Assembly (NCBI GenBank): GCA_035995885.1
Contig: DASYKC010000094.1
Location: 13,346-77,345, forward strand
Length of the DNA: 64,000 bases
Direction of reading: 5' to 3'
DNA from: Schlegelella_A sp035995885
GTDB taxonomy: Bacteria; Pseudomonadota; Gammaproteobacteria; Burkholderiales; Burkholderiaceae_C
Shown here: in pieces, positions 29,302 to 38,921 of the stretch
How the letters are laid out: every line of letters starts with the position of its first letter
How positions within the stretch are numbered: position 1 is the stretch's first letter
Notes under the pieces: model-generated
Databases searched by the model: none
The model's input: only the letters and a program-made list of their open reading frames with translations
Told to the model about the DNA's origin: nothing
Made by a program: the position numbers and the translations under genes

Positions 29302-29317
29302 CCCCGCGAACGCGGGG
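29302..29317 (-). terminator. Terminator-like hairpin after the dehydratase gene
   Basis: CCCCGCG and CGCGGGG form a 7-bp stem (effectively 6 bp with a GUUC loop on the minus strand) about 10 bases after the stop of the last gene of the sugar-acid operon. No T-run follows, so termination may need Rho. Confidence 0.4.
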
Positions 29318-29327
29318 ACACGCGTCG

Positions 29328-31070
29328 TCAGTGGTTGTCGCGCGGCACGAACGAGCCGCGCTTGCCGACCAGGAAGTCGAGGTCGACGCCCTGGTCGGCC
29401 TGGAGGACGTGATCGACGTAGAGCTTCCAGTAGCCGCTGTCGAGCGGCGGCTTCGGCCGCTGCCAGGCCTTCATGCGCTCGGCGAGCTCGGCGTCGCTGA
29501 CGTCGAGATGAAGGCGCCGGTTCGGCACGTCGAGCTCGATGAAGTCGCCGCTGCGGACGGCGGCGAGCGGGCCGCCGTCGGCCGCCTCGGGCGCGGTGTG
29601 GAGGACGACGGTGCCATAGGCCGTGCCGCTCATGCGGGCGTCGCTGATCCGGACCATGTCGGTGATGCCCTTTTTCAGCACCTTCGGCGGCAGCGGCATG
29701 TTGCCGACCTCGGCCATGCCGGGATAGCCCTTCGGCCCGCAGTTGCGCAGCACCATGATGCAGTTCTCGTCGATGTCGAGGGCGTCGTCGTCGATGCGCG
29801 CGTGGAAGTCGTCGGCGTTCTCGAAGACGACGGCGCGGCCGCGGTGCGTCATCAGCGCCGGCGTCGCCGCGCTCGGCTTGATGATCGCGCCGCGCGGCGC
29901 AAGGTTGCCGCGCAGCACCGCGATGCCGGCTTCGGCCTTGAACGGCGCCGCCATCGTCTTGATCACGGCGCCGTTGAAGTTCTCGGCATCGGCGATGTTC
30001 GCGCCGATCGTCCTGCCGTTCGCCGTGACGGCACCCTGGTGCAGCAGCGAGCGGATCTCCTTCATCACCGCGGGCAGGCCGCCGGCGTAGCAGAAATCCT
30101 CCATCAGGTGCTCCCCCGACGGCTGCAGGTTGACGAGGCACGGCAGGTGGCTGGCGATGCGGTCGAAGTCGTCGATGCCCAGCTCGATGCCGATGCGGCC
30201 GGCGATCGCGATGAGGTGGATCACCGCGTTGGTCGAGCCGCCGATGGCGGCGAGCGTCATGATCGCGTTCTCGAACGCCTCGCGCGTGAGGATCGACGAC
30301 AGCTTCTGGTCCTCGTGGACCATGTCGACGACGCGCCGGCCGGCCATGCGGGCGATCACGTTGCGCCGGCCGTCGACCGCGGGATACGCGGCGTTGCCGG
30401 GCAGGCCGACCCCCAACGCCTCGACCATGCTCGCCATCGTGCTCGCCGTGCCCATCGTCATGCAGTGGCCATGGCTGCGGCTCATGCAGCTTTCGGCCTC
30501 GAGAAAGTCCTTCAGGCGCAGCGTGCCGGCGCGCACCTGTTCGCTCATGCTCCAGACGCCGGTGCCCGAGCCGAGCTCTTGGCCGCGCCACTTGCCGTTC
30601 AGCATCGGCCCGCCGGAGACGCCGATCGTCGGCAGGTCGACGCTCGCCGCGCCCATCATGAGCGCCGGCGTGGTCTTGTCGCAGCCCATCAGCAGGACGA
30701 CGCCGTCGATCGGGTTGCCGCGGATCGACTCCTCGACGTCCATGCTCGCCAGGTTGCGATAGAGCATCGCGGTCGGCCTGAGCAGCGTCTCGCCGAGCGA
30801 CATCACCGGAAACTCGAGCGGGAAGCCGCCGGCCTCGTAGACGCCGATCTTCACCTGCTCGGCGAGCGTGCGGAAATGCGAGTTGCAGGGCGTCAGCTCG
30901 CTGAAGGTGTTGCAAATGCCGATCACCGGGCGGCCATCGAACTCGTCGTCGGGAACGCCTTTGCCCTTGACCCAGCTGCGGTACACGAAGCCGTCGCGGT
31001 CCATGCGGCCGAACCACTGCTGGCTGCGCAGCTCCTCGGGTTTCTTGCGCGGTTTCTTGGCGTCGGTCAT
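29328..31070 (-). CDS. IlvD/Edd-family aldonate dehydratase, L-arabinonate dehydratase-like
   Basis: 580 residues. Three Cys expected to bind the Fe-S cluster are C62 (ELTPCNSH), C130 (LLMGCDKTTPA) and C203 (HGHCMTMG). Their spacing (68 and 73) equals that of C59/C127/C200, which I recall for Rhizobium L-arabinonate dehydratase. The late DARMSGTAYG segment holds the expected catalytic Ser. The enzyme removes water from a sugar acid to give a 2-keto-3-deoxy acid. It is last in the operon after the ABC importer, 12 bases behind permease 2. The exact sugar acid (arabinonate, xylonate, fuconate or another) cannot be decided from sequence. Confidence 0.9.
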   Translation of the reverse strand: MTDAKKPRKKPEELRSQQWFGRMDRDGFVYRSWVKGKGVPDDEFDGRPVIGICNTFSELTPCNSHFRTLAEQVKIGVYEAGGFPLEFPVMSLGETLLRPTAMLYRNLASMDVEESIRGNPIDGVVLLMGCDKTTPALMMGAASVDLPTIGVSGGPMLNGKWRGQELGSGTGVWSMSEQVRAGTLRLKDFLEAESCMSRSHGHCMTMGTASTMASMVEALGVGLPGNAAYPAVDGRRNVIARMAGRRVVDMVHEDQKLSSILTREAFENAIMTLAAIGGSTNAVIHLIAIAGRIGIELGIDDFDRIASHLPCLVNLQPSGEHLMEDFCYAGGLPAVMKEIRSLLHQGAVTANGRTIGANIADAENFNGAVIKTMAAPFKAEAGIAVLRGNLAPRGAIIKPSAATPALMTHRGRAVVFENADDFHARIDDDALDIDENCIMVLRNCGPKGYPGMAEVGNMPLPPKVLKKGITDMVRISDARMSGTAYGTVVLHTAPEAADGGPLAAVRSGDFIELDVPNRRLHLDVSDAELAERMKAWQRPKPPLDSGYWKLYVDHVLQADQGVDLDFLVGKRGSFVPRDNH

Positions 31071-31082
31071 CGCGGTTCCAAT

Positions 31083-31994
31083 CTATTCCTTCACTGACCC
31101 CGTCAGCCCCGAGACGTAGTACTCGACGAAGAACGAGTAGATGAACGCCACCGGCAGCGAGCCCAGCAGCGCGCCGGCCATGAGCGGGCCCCAGTGGTAG
31201 ACATCGCCCTCGACGAGCTCGGTGACGACGCCGACCGGTACCGTCTTGATCTCGGACGAGGAGACGAAGGTGAGCGCGTAGATGAACTCGTTCCACGACA
31301 GCGTGAAGGCGAAGATGCCGGCCGAGATCAGCCCCGGCACGGCGAGCGGCAGGACGATCTTGGTGAGGATCTGCCAGCGGTTGGCGCCGTCGATGAGGGC
31401 GCACTCCTCGAGCTCGAATGGGATCGAGCGGAAGTAGCCCATCAGCAGCCAGGTCGCGAACGGGATCAGGAAGGTCGGGTAGGTGAGGATCAGCGCCCAG
31501 CGGGTGTCGAAGAGGCCGAGCTGGTAGACGATCGCGGCGAGCGGGATGAAGAGGATCGACGGCGGCACCAGGTAGGCGAGGAAGATCGACAGGCCCACCT
31601 GCTTGGCGCCCGAGAAGCGCAGCCGCTCGATCGCGTAGGCGGCGAACACCGAGCAGGCGAGCGAAAAGAAGGTGGCGACGACCGAGACCAGCACGGTGTT
31701 CCACATCCACTCGGGATACGAGGTGTGGAAGAGCAGCTTGTCGAAGTGAGCGAGCGTCGGCGCGATCACCCAGAACGGGTTGCCGGTGCGCGAGAGCAGC
31801 TCGTGGTCGGGCTTCACCGACGTGATTCCCATCCAGTAGAACGGGAACAGGAGGACGATCAGGAAGACGATCAGCGGCAGGTAGATCGTCACCAGCTTGC
31901 GCGACGGCGTCTCGAGATAGCCCATGCCGACGCTGTCGCTCAGCGCCGCCTTGGTCGGCATCGGCGCGTTCGCTTCGGCGATCACATCGCTCAT
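31083..31994 (-). CDS. Sugar ABC transporter permease, MalG type
   Basis: 303 residues with six membrane helices: one near 34-54, then five in the transport domain. The coupling EAA motif reads EECALIDGANRWQILTKIVLP, broken here as EECALIDGAN then RWQILTKIVLP, at about 201-221. The N-terminal 30 residues are cytoplasmic. It pairs with the MalF-type permease upstream to form the inner-membrane channel. GGGGGCGAG before the ATG could serve as ribosome binding site. The gap before it holds stem-loops. Confidence 0.93.
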   Translation of the reverse strand: MSDVIAEANAPMPTKAALSDSVGMGYLETPSRKLVTIYLPLIVFLIVLLFPFYWMGITSVKPDHELLSRTGNPFWVIAPTLAHFDKLLFHTSYPEWMWNTVLVSVVATFFSLACSVFAAYAIERLRFSGAKQVGLSIFLAYLVPPSILFIPLAAIVYQLGLFDTRWALILTYPTFLIPFATWLLMGYFRSIPFELEECALIDGANRWQILTKIVLPLAVPGLISAGIFAFTLSWNEFIYALTFVSSSEIKTVPVGVVTELVEGDVYHWGPLMAGALLGSLPVAFIYSFFVEYYVSGLTGSVKE

Positions 31995-32004
31995 CTCGCC
32001 CCCA

Positions 32005-32066
32005 CGACGCTGCGCGTCGGCCCCCCGGGGGGGTGCGATCGCCTTGGCAGCGGCCCGGCGGCGATC
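32005..32066 (-). repeat. Stem-loops between the two permease genes
   Basis: The 70-base gap holds CGACGC/GCGTCG (32005-32010 with 32014-32019), a run CCCCCCGGGGGG (32021-32032), and GATCGCC/GGCGATC (32037-32043 with 32060-32066). There is no T-run. They may protect or stall transcripts between permease 1 and permease 2. Confidence 0.45.
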
Positions 32067-32973
32067 ATTTGTCCTGCCCGCCCTGCTGCCAGGCGCGCCG
32101 CTGCAGGCCGAAGTAGCTGAACATGATCGCGGCGAGCAGGAACGGCACCATCGCGATCGAGATCGCCGCGCCTTCGCCGAGCGCGCCGCCCGAGATCGCG
32201 CGCTGGAACGAGAGCGTCGCCATCAGGTGGGTCGCGTTGAGCGGCCCGCCGCGCGTGATGACGTAGATCAGCTGGAAGTCGGTGAAGGTGAAGAGCACCG
32301 AGAAGGTCATGACGACGGCGATGATCGGCGTGAGCAGCGGCAGCGTCACGTGGCGGAACTGCTGCCAGCGGCTCGCGCCGTCGATCGCCGAGGCCTCGTA
32401 GTACGACGGCGAGATCGTCTGCAAGCCGGCAAGCAGCGTGATCGCGACGAACGGCACGCCGCGCCAGATGTTGGCGCCGATCACCGACAGGCGCGCGTTC
32501 CACGGGTCGCCGAGGAAGTCGATGTACGTATGGATGAGGCCCATCTTGACGAGCATCCAGCTGATGATCGAGAACTGGGCGTCGAAGATCCACCAGAAGG
32601 CGATCGCCGAGAGCGCCGTCGGCACGATGTAGGGTAGCAGGATGACGGCGCGGAAGAAGGTCTTGAAGCGGATGTTGCGATTGAGGAGCAGCGCCAGCCA
32701 GAGGCCGAGGCCGAACTTGATGACGCTCGCGACGAAGGTATAGAAGATCGTGTTGAAGAGCGCCAGCCGCGTCACCGCGTCGCCCCACAGGAACTCGTAG
32801 TTCTCGAGGCCGATCCACTGGCCGGCGCGGCCGACCTTGGCGTCGGTGAAGCCGAGCCAGAAGCCGAGCCCGAGCGGATACGTCAGGAACAGCAGCAGCA
32901 GCACCGCCGCCGGCAGCATGAACAGCAGCCCCAGCGCGTTGCGATTGTTCTGCAGTCGTTCGAGAAAAGTCAT
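32065..32973 (-). CDS. Sugar ABC transporter permease, MalF type
   Basis: 302 residues with six predicted helices, the first at about 15-35 (LGLLFMLPAAVLLLLFLTYP). The EAA coupling loop is YYEASAIDGASRWQQFRHVTLP, split here as YYEASAIDGAS then RWQQFRHVTLP, near 206-227. It forms a heterodimer with the MalG-type permease. The start codon has no purine-rich ribosome binding site: the 17 bases before it are T/C-rich and form the tail of a terminator-like hairpin. It follows the binding-protein gene after 139 bases. Confidence 0.93.
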   Translation of the reverse strand: MTFLERLQNNRNALGLLFMLPAAVLLLLFLTYPLGLGFWLGFTDAKVGRAGQWIGLENYEFLWGDAVTRLALFNTIFYTFVASVIKFGLGLWLALLLNRNIRFKTFFRAVILLPYIVPTALSAIAFWWIFDAQFSIISWMLVKMGLIHTYIDFLGDPWNARLSVIGANIWRGVPFVAITLLAGLQTISPSYYEASAIDGASRWQQFRHVTLPLLTPIIAVVMTFSVLFTFTDFQLIYVITRGGPLNATHLMATLSFQRAISGGALGEGAAISIAMVPFLLAAIMFSYFGLQRRAWQQGGQDK

Positions 32974-33010
32974 AAGAGGAAAAAGAACGATGGCTCGCGG
33001 ATGCGAGCCA
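32974..33010 (-). terminator. Attenuator-like hairpin with U-rich tail before permease 1
   Basis: TGGCTCGC and GCGAGCCA pair perfectly around a 4-base loop (32991-33010). On the minus strand TCG and TTCTTTTT follow, then CCTCTT and the permease ATG. This has the form of an intrinsic terminator placed inside the operon, which would lower permease levels relative to the binding protein. Confidence 0.6.
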
Positions 33011-33075
33011 AGGCCGAGTTGAGGGACGCGCCAGCGCAGCTAGGCGTGATCCCCCGAACGAGGCCGGCGTTTGCG

Positions 33076-33109
33076 ACACCGTGGCGGCGCTCCGGCGCCG
33101 TCACGGTGT
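33076..33109 (-). repeat. 15-bp intercistronic hairpin directly after the binding-protein gene
   Basis: The left arm is 33076-33090 and the right arm 33095-33109. They pair along 15 bases with one G-U wobble and a 4-base loop, starting 3 bases after the stop codon of the solute-binding protein gene. There is no T-run. Such stem-loops after binding-protein genes (compare malE-malF) shield the upstream message from 3' exonucleases. Confidence 0.7.
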
Positions 33110-33112
33110 TCG

Positions 33113-34447
33113 TCAAACCCGGTAATAGCGTTCGGCGCGCTTCTGCGCCCGCTCCATCGCCTCCTTCGGCGTCTTCGAGCCGCTCACCGCCTCGGCGACC
33201 ATGTTGACGACGATGAAGTCGGCCGCAGCGCCGGCCGACGCATAGCCGAGCTTGCCCGCATACCCCGCCGGCCGCAGGTTCTTGACGGCATCGCGGTACG
33301 GCGTGTTCTTCGGGTCGCTGGTCCAGATCTTGGTCTGTGCATAGGCGGCGAGCGGCGGCGCGACGTAGCCGGCGGCGCCGGTCAGCCACGGGTCGAACTG
33401 CTCCTGCTCCATCATGAAGCGCAGGAACTCCTTCGAGGCCTGCGGGTACTTGGTGTACTTCATGATCATCTGGTTGAAGAACAGGTGCGACTCGGTCGGC
33501 ACGCCGACCGGGCCGACCGGAAACGACGCGTGCTGGATGTCGCTCGCCATCTCCTTGACCTTCGGATCGGTCGAGTTCTTCGCCGCGACGTAGATCGAGA
33601 TGCCGTTGTTGGTGACCGAGATCTGGCCGTCGAGGAAGGCCTTGTTGTTGTTCGGGTCGAGCCACGACAGCGTCCCCGGGATGAACGCCGCGTAGAGCTC
33701 CTTGCCGTACTCGAGCGCCTTCTGCGTCTCCGGGCTGTCGATGACGACCTTGTTGCTCGCGTCGACGAGCTTGCCGCCGAACGCCCAGACCAGCCAGTTG
33801 CACCAGAGGCCGTCACCGGTCGCGTTGCCGAGCGCCATGCCGCCCGGCGTTCCCTTGGCGGCGAGCGCCTTGTACATCTTCAGGAAGTCGTCGGTGTTCT
33901 TCGGGAAGGTGTCGAAGCCGGCCGCCTTCACCATGCTCTCGCGGTAGACGATCATCGACCCGGCCGAGCCGAGACCGAGGCCGATCCACTTCTTGCCGTC
34001 GGGGCGCAGGAACGACTGCACCGCCGGATACCAGCCGCCGTACTTCTTGCCGAGGTACTCGGCGAGGTCAGTGACGTCGAGCAGCTTGTCGGGATAGAGA
34101 TTGGCGTCGTCGTTGGTCGACAGGATGATGTCGGGCCCGGCGCCGGTGTTGGCCGCGACCGCGGCCTTCGGACGAACGTCTTCCCAGCCTTCGTTGTCGA
34201 CGCGCACCTCGATGCCCGTCTTGTCGGTGAACTTCTTGACGTTGACCATGTAGGCGTCGATGTCGCCCTGCACGAACCGGCTCCAGCGCAGGACCCGCAG
34301 CTTGGCGTCCTTCTCGGGCTTGAAGGCGGTCGTCTGCGCGCTCGCCAGCGGCGAAAAGAGCGCCGAACCGGTGCCGAGGCCCGCGGCGGCGGCGGCGCCG
34401 GCCGAGCTTTCCAGGAACTTGCGGCGGTTGAAAGGGATATCGCTCAT
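33113..34447 (-). CDS. Sugar ABC transporter substrate-binding protein, Tat-exported
   Basis: 444 residues. The N-terminus FNRRKFLESSAGAAAAAGL is a twin-arginine signal with cleavage expected near LASAQ (about residue 37). The mature protein is a family 1 (MalE/UgpB-like) binding protein: LRVLRWSRFVQGD, then DIILSTNDDANLYPDKL, WCNWLVWAFGG and QISVTNNGISIY. It would capture a sugar or sugar acid in the periplasm and deliver it to the two permeases. Tat export implies folding before secretion. CAGGAG precedes the ATG. A long hairpin follows its stop codon. Confidence 0.94.
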   Translation of the reverse strand: MSDIPFNRRKFLESSAGAAAAAGLGTGSALFSPLASAQTTAFKPEKDAKLRVLRWSRFVQGDIDAYMVNVKKFTDKTGIEVRVDNEGWEDVRPKAAVAANTGAGPDIILSTNDDANLYPDKLLDVTDLAEYLGKKYGGWYPAVQSFLRPDGKKWIGLGLGSAGSMIVYRESMVKAAGFDTFPKNTDDFLKMYKALAAKGTPGGMALGNATGDGLWCNWLVWAFGGKLVDASNKVVIDSPETQKALEYGKELYAAFIPGTLSWLDPNNNKAFLDGQISVTNNGISIYVAAKNSTDPKVKEMASDIQHASFPVGPVGVPTESHLFFNQMIMKYTKYPQASKEFLRFMMEQEQFDPWLTGAAGYVAPPLAAYAQTKIWTSDPKNTPYRDAVKNLRPAGYAGKLGYASAGAAADFIVVNMVAEAVSGSKTPKEAMERAQKRAERYYRV

Positions 34448-34480
34448 CGGTGGGTCTCCTGTCTTCGAGGTGTCGTCGTC

Positions 34481-34526
34481 AAAAAAAAAGGAAAAGCGGG
34501 CGGCGGCGCGGTCGCTCGGCCCGCGC

Positions 34527-34527
<1 letters not shown>
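34481..34527 (-). terminator. Terminator-like structure between the ATPase and binding-protein genes
   Basis: GGCGCGG (34505-34511) and CCGCGCC (34521-34527) form a 7-bp stem with a 9-base loop that includes the ATPase stop codon. On the minus strand, nine bases later, come TTTT, CC and nine T. The gap between stem and T-run is longer than usual, so efficiency is uncertain. It would separate ATPase expression from the rest of the operon. Confidence 0.5.
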
Positions 34528-35600
<1,073 letters not shown>

Positions 35601-35675
35601 GGCTGAAGGGGCGCGGCAGAAACCCGCGCCGGCGAAGTATCGGCAAGGCCCCCAGGCGCCGCCATGAGGGCAAAC

Positions 35676-35708
35676 CGGTAGACCGATCGAGGAACCAATT
35701 CGTATGAT
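35676..35708 (+). promoter_or_regulatory. Candidate promoter and operator of the GntR-type regulator
   Basis: TAGACC (35679-35684) and TATGAT (35703-35708), 18 bases apart, form a plausible sigma-70 promoter 12 bases before the regulator ATG. The -35 box lies inside the inverted repeat CGGTAGACCG (35676-35685). GntR/FCD regulators commonly bind short GGT/ACC palindromes, so this could be the operator for autorepression and for the divergent importer operon. Inference. Confidence 0.4.
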
Positions 35709-35720
35709 GACCCGATCACC

Positions 35721-36485
35721 ATGTTGAATCGCGCCAGCGCCGCTCCCGCGTCGGAAACGCTGCCCTTGGTCGCCGAGCGCCTGTCCGACCGGCTCGCCGC
35801 CCGCCTCGGCGGCCAGATCGACGCCGGTGCCCTGCGCCCGGGCGATCGCCTGCCCACCGAGCAGCGCCTCGCCGAGGCGCACGGCGTCTCACGCACGGTC
35901 GTCCGCGAGGCCGTGCACCAATTGCGCTCGCGCGGCCTGGTCCGTTCGCGCCAGGGCTCGGGCGTCTATGTCACGGCCGCGCCGTCGGGCGAGGCGTTCA
36001 CGCTCGACCTGGCCCTGATCGATTCGATCGACGACGTCCTGCGCGTTCGCGAAGTGCGCCGCGCCCTCGAGGCCGAGACCGCCGCGCTCGCCGCCGAGCG
36101 CGCCAGCCGGGCCCAGGTCGCGGCGCTGCGCAAGGCCTTGCGTGCGATCGACCGCAGCGCCGCCGAAGCGCGCGACGGCGTCGAGGAAGACCTCGCCTTC
36201 CATCGCCTGCTTGCCGAGGCCGCAGGCAACCCCCACTTCGGCCGCCTGCTCGAGTTCCTCGAGCAGTACACGAAGGAAGCGATGCGGGTGACGCGCCGCA
36301 ACGACGCGACCCGCACCGACTTCGTCGAGGCGGTCCGCATCGAGCACGCTGCGATCGTCGACGCGATCGCCGCCGGCGACCCGGCGCTCGCCCGCCGGCG
36401 CGCCGTCCAGCACATGCGCGGCGGCGACCGCCGCATGCGCAGCGCCGAACCGATCATGGTCACCAAGAGGAGCACGCGCCGATGA
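35721..36485 (+). CDS. GntR-family transcriptional regulator with FCD domain
   Basis: 254 residues. Residues about 17-85 are the winged helix: LRPGDRLPTEQRLAEAHGVSRT, split here as LRPGDRLPTEQRL and AEAHGVSRTVVREA, then GLVRSRQGSGVYV. The FCD effector domain covers about 95-230, with the conserved EEDLAFHRLLAEAAGN and HAAIVDAIAAGD whose Asp/His residues bind a metal and an acid ligand. Such regulators sense sugar acids and related carboxylates. It is divergent from the importer operon and overlaps the next dehydrogenase gene (ATGA), so it probably controls both. Confidence 0.93.
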   Translation: MLNRASAAPASETLPLVAERLSDRLAARLGGQIDAGALRPGDRLPTEQRLAEAHGVSRTVVREAVHQLRSRGLVRSRQGSGVYVTAAPSGEAFTLDLALIDSIDDVLRVREVRRALEAETAALAAERASRAQVAALRKALRAIDRSAAEARDGVEEDLAFHRLLAEAAGNPHFGRLLEFLEQYTKEAMRVTRRNDATRTDFVEAVRIEHAAIVDAIAAGDPALARRRAVQHMRGGDRRMRSAEPIMVTKRSTRR

Positions 36486-37513
36486 AGATCCTGATCACCG
36501 GCGGGGGCGGCTTCGTCGGCTCGCGCCTCGCTTCCGCGCTGCTCGCGCGCGGCCGGCTCGACGGCCAGGCCATCGACCGCCTCGTCCTCGCCGACCAGGT
36601 CGCGCCGCGCGCCGAGCTGACGAGCGACCCGCGCGTCGAAGCCCGCGTCGGCGCCCTCGCCGGCCAGTGCGAGGCGCTCGGCAAAGAGGGCTTCGATGGC
36701 GTCTTCCACCTCGCCTCGGCGGTCTCGGGCGAATGCGAGGCCGACTTCGACCTCGGCCTGCGCTCGAACATCGACACCACCCGCGCGCTCCTCGATGCAC
36801 TGCGCGCCGCGAACGGCCGCGGCCGGGCAGCGGCGAAGCTGGTCTTCTCGAGCTCGCTCGCGGTCTTCGGCCCGGATCCGTCGCTGCCGCTGCCGCCGCG
36901 CGTCGGCGACGACACGCTGCCGGCACCGAAGACCTCGTACGGGACGCACAAGCTCATCTGCGAGCACCTGGTCGCCGACTACGCAAGGAAGGGCTTCATC
37001 GACGGCCGCTCGGCGCGCCTGATGACCGTGACGGTGCGGCCGGGCCGGCCGAACGGCGCAGCGTCGTCGTTCTTCTCCGGCATCGTCCGCGAGCCGCTCG
37101 CCGGCGTCGAGGCGATCTGCCCGGTCTCGCCCGACGTCTCGCATGCGGTGACGTCGCCGGCGCGGACGGTCGAGGGCCTGATCGCCGTCTACGAGGCCAG
37201 CGTCGAGCAGCTCGGCGGCCGGCTCGGCCTCAACCTGCCGGCCGTCAACGTCACCGTCGCCGAGATGCTGGCGGCGCTCGCGGAAGTCGCCGGTCCCGAG
37301 GTGCGCGAGCGGGTTCGCTTCGTTCGCGACGAGACCATCGCCGGCATCGTCGCCAACTGGCCGAAGGGCGCGACGGCGGCGCGGGCGGCGCGGCTCGGGC
37401 TGCACGCCGACAAGAGCTTCGCCGACATCATCCGCCAGTACATCGCCGATTGCCGCGCCGGCCCCGACGCAGCGCAATCGCTCAAGGGCCTCGCCAAGGA
37501 ACGCCAGCCATGA
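36482..37513 (+). CDS. NAD-dependent epimerase/dehydrogenase, DenD (D-erythronate dehydrogenase)-like
   Basis: 343 residues of the extended short-chain dehydrogenase family. TGGGGFVG (6-13) binds NAD. Tyr-Lys of the active site are in SYGTHK (about 153-158), after SSSLAVFG with the catalytic Ser. The DenD group oxidises C2 of four-carbon or similar sugar acids to 2-keto acids; the pattern VRPGRPNGAASSFFSGIVREPL fits that group, split here as VRPGRPNGAAS and SFFSGIVREPL. The usual DenD partners (OtnK, OtnC, OtnI) are absent, so the substrate may be a larger aldonate. It overlaps the regulator and the next gene by four bases each. Confidence 0.85.
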   Translation: MKILITGGGGFVGSRLASALLARGRLDGQAIDRLVLADQVAPRAELTSDPRVEARVGALAGQCEALGKEGFDGVFHLASAVSGECEADFDLGLRSNIDTTRALLDALRAANGRGRAAAKLVFSSSLAVFGPDPSLPLPPRVGDDTLPAPKTSYGTHKLICEHLVADYARKGFIDGRSARLMTVTVRPGRPNGAASSFFSGIVREPLAGVEAICPVSPDVSHAVTSPARTVEGLIAVYEASVEQLGGRLGLNLPAVNVTVAEMLAALAEVAGPEVRERVRFVRDETIAGIVANWPKGATAARAARLGLHADKSFADIIRQYIADCRAGPDAAQSLKGLAKERQP

Positions 37514-38262
37514 ACAGGATCGATCTCGAAGGCCGCGTCGCGGTCATCACCGGCGGCGCGCAGGGCATCGGCTACGCCATCGCCGAGCGGATGCTCGCCT
37601 CGGGCGCGGCCGTCTCGCTCTGGGACGCCGACGCCGCCAAGCTCGCCGAGGCGAAAGCGGCGCTCGCGAGCGCCGGCCGCGTCTTCGCCGAGGAGCTCGA
37701 TCTGACGAGCGAGAGCGCCGTCGCGGCGGCGACCGCGCGCACGATCGGCGCGGCCGGCAAGATCGACATCCTCGTCAACAACGCCGGCATCACCGGCGGC
37801 AACGCGCCGACCTGGGAGCTCGCCCCCGACGTCTGGCGCCGCGTCATCGACGTGAACCTGGTCGCGCCCTACCTCGTCTGCCGCGCCGTCGTGCCGCACA
37901 TGATCGAGAAGAAGTACGGCCGGATCGTCAACATCGCCTCGGTCGCGGGCAAGGAAGGCAACCCGAACGCGTCGCACTACAGCGCCTCCAAGGCCGGCGT
38001 GATCGCGCTCACCAAGTCGCTCGGCAAGGAGCTCGCCGGCAGGGGCGTGCTCGTCAACGCGGTCGCGCCGGCGGCGGCGAAGACGGCGATGTTCGCGACC
38101 ATGACGCAGCAGCACATCGACTTCATGCTCTCGAAGATCCCGATGGGGCGCTTCCTCGAGGTCGGCGAGGCGGCGGCGATGGTCGCCTGGCTGGCATCGG
38201 AAGACTGCTCGTTCAGCACCGCGTCGGTGTTCGACCTGTCCGGCGGCCGCGCCACCTACTGA
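37510..38262 (+). CDS. Short-chain dehydrogenase (SDR), probable sugar or keto-deoxy acid dehydrogenase
   Basis: 250 residues of classical SDR. TGGAQGIG (about 15-22) binds the cofactor, NNAG is at about 91-94, and the active site has Ser in NIASVAG and Tyr-Lys in YSASK (about 157-161). An Asp after strand 2 (LWDAD) points to NAD rather than NADP. The GKEGNPNASHYSASK stretch resembles SDRs of oxidative sugar pathways (for example keto-deoxy-rhamnonate dehydrogenases). It is coupled to the DenD-like gene by an ATGA overlap and ends the rightward operon. Confidence 0.88.
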   Translation: MNRIDLEGRVAVITGGAQGIGYAIAERMLASGAAVSLWDADAAKLAEAKAALASAGRVFAEELDLTSESAVAAATARTIGAAGKIDILVNNAGITGGNAPTWELAPDVWRRVIDVNLVAPYLVCRAVVPHMIEKKYGRIVNIASVAGKEGNPNASHYSASKAGVIALTKSLGKELAGRGVLVNAVAPAAAKTAMFATMTQQHIDFMLSKIPMGRFLEVGEAAAMVAWLASEDCSFSTASVFDLSGGRATY

Positions 38263-38342
38263 GCGCGGCGACGCCCTCCGACGCGGCACTAAAGCGCGCA
38301 TCGATATCATCGATCGGCTTCAACCCGGACCGGAGAACGCCG

Positions 38343-38906
38343 ATGAAAACGCACCCTGCCGCCCTGCCGCTTCTCGCCTCGCTGCTGGCCTTCGCCTGCG
38401 CGACGCCGCCGGGGCCGCCGTCCTATGTCGCGACGACCCTGCAGCCGACCCGCGGCAACACCGCGGCCGGCACCGTCTGGTTCATCGCCGACGGCGCCGA
38501 CGTTCGCATCCGCGGCCGCGTCAGCGGCCTGACGCCGAACCAGGAGCACGGCTTCCACGTCCACGAGAAGGGCGACTGCTCGAGCGGCGACGGCATGAGC
38601 GCCGGCGGCCATTTCAACCCGACCGGCAAGCCCCACGGCCCGCCCGCCGGCGAGCACCACGCCGGCGACCTGCCGGCACTGACGGCCGACGCCGCGGGCA
38701 CGGTCGCGATCGACTCCCGCGTGCGCGCGGTTGCCGACGGCCCGTCGGGATTCGCCGGCAAGGCGCTGATCGTTCACGTCAATCCCGACGACTACACGAC
38801 CCAGCCGACCGGCAACTCGGGCGCGCGCATCGCCTGCGGCGTGATCAACGCGGCGGCGCCGCGCGACGCCAGCGGCCAGCTGATGCCGTTGCCGCGGGAT
38901 CTCTAG
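38343..38906 (+). CDS. sodC: Cu/Zn superoxide dismutase, possibly a lipoprotein
   Basis: 187 residues. Copper and zinc ligands are visible: H72 and H74 (HGFHVHEKGDC), H90 (GGHFNP), H98 (KPHG), and later His in GEHHAGDLP and LIVHVN; C79 and C165 (IACGVI) give the conserved disulfide. It detoxifies superoxide in the periplasm. The signal peptide ends LAFAC at residue 19, a weak lipobox that would allow lipid anchoring. CGGAG precedes the ATG. It stands alone after the SDR gene, with 80 bases between. Confidence 0.95.
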   Translation: MKTHPAALPLLASLLAFACATPPGPPSYVATTLQPTRGNTAAGTVWFIADGADVRIRGRVSGLTPNQEHGFHVHEKGDCSSGDGMSAGGHFNPTGKPHGPPAGEHHAGDLPALTADAAGTVAIDSRVRAVADGPSGFAGKALIVHVNPDDYTTQPTGNSGARIACGVINAAAPRDASGQLMPLPRDL

Positions 38907-38921
38907 CCGGCCTGTTCAACC

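Noticed and set aside
29182..31710. Large minus-strand frame extending the YXWGXW gene upstream
   Set aside because: The short gene has its own AAGGAGA site and signal peptide at 29181; the extension is an off-frame shadow of the dehydratase and permease.
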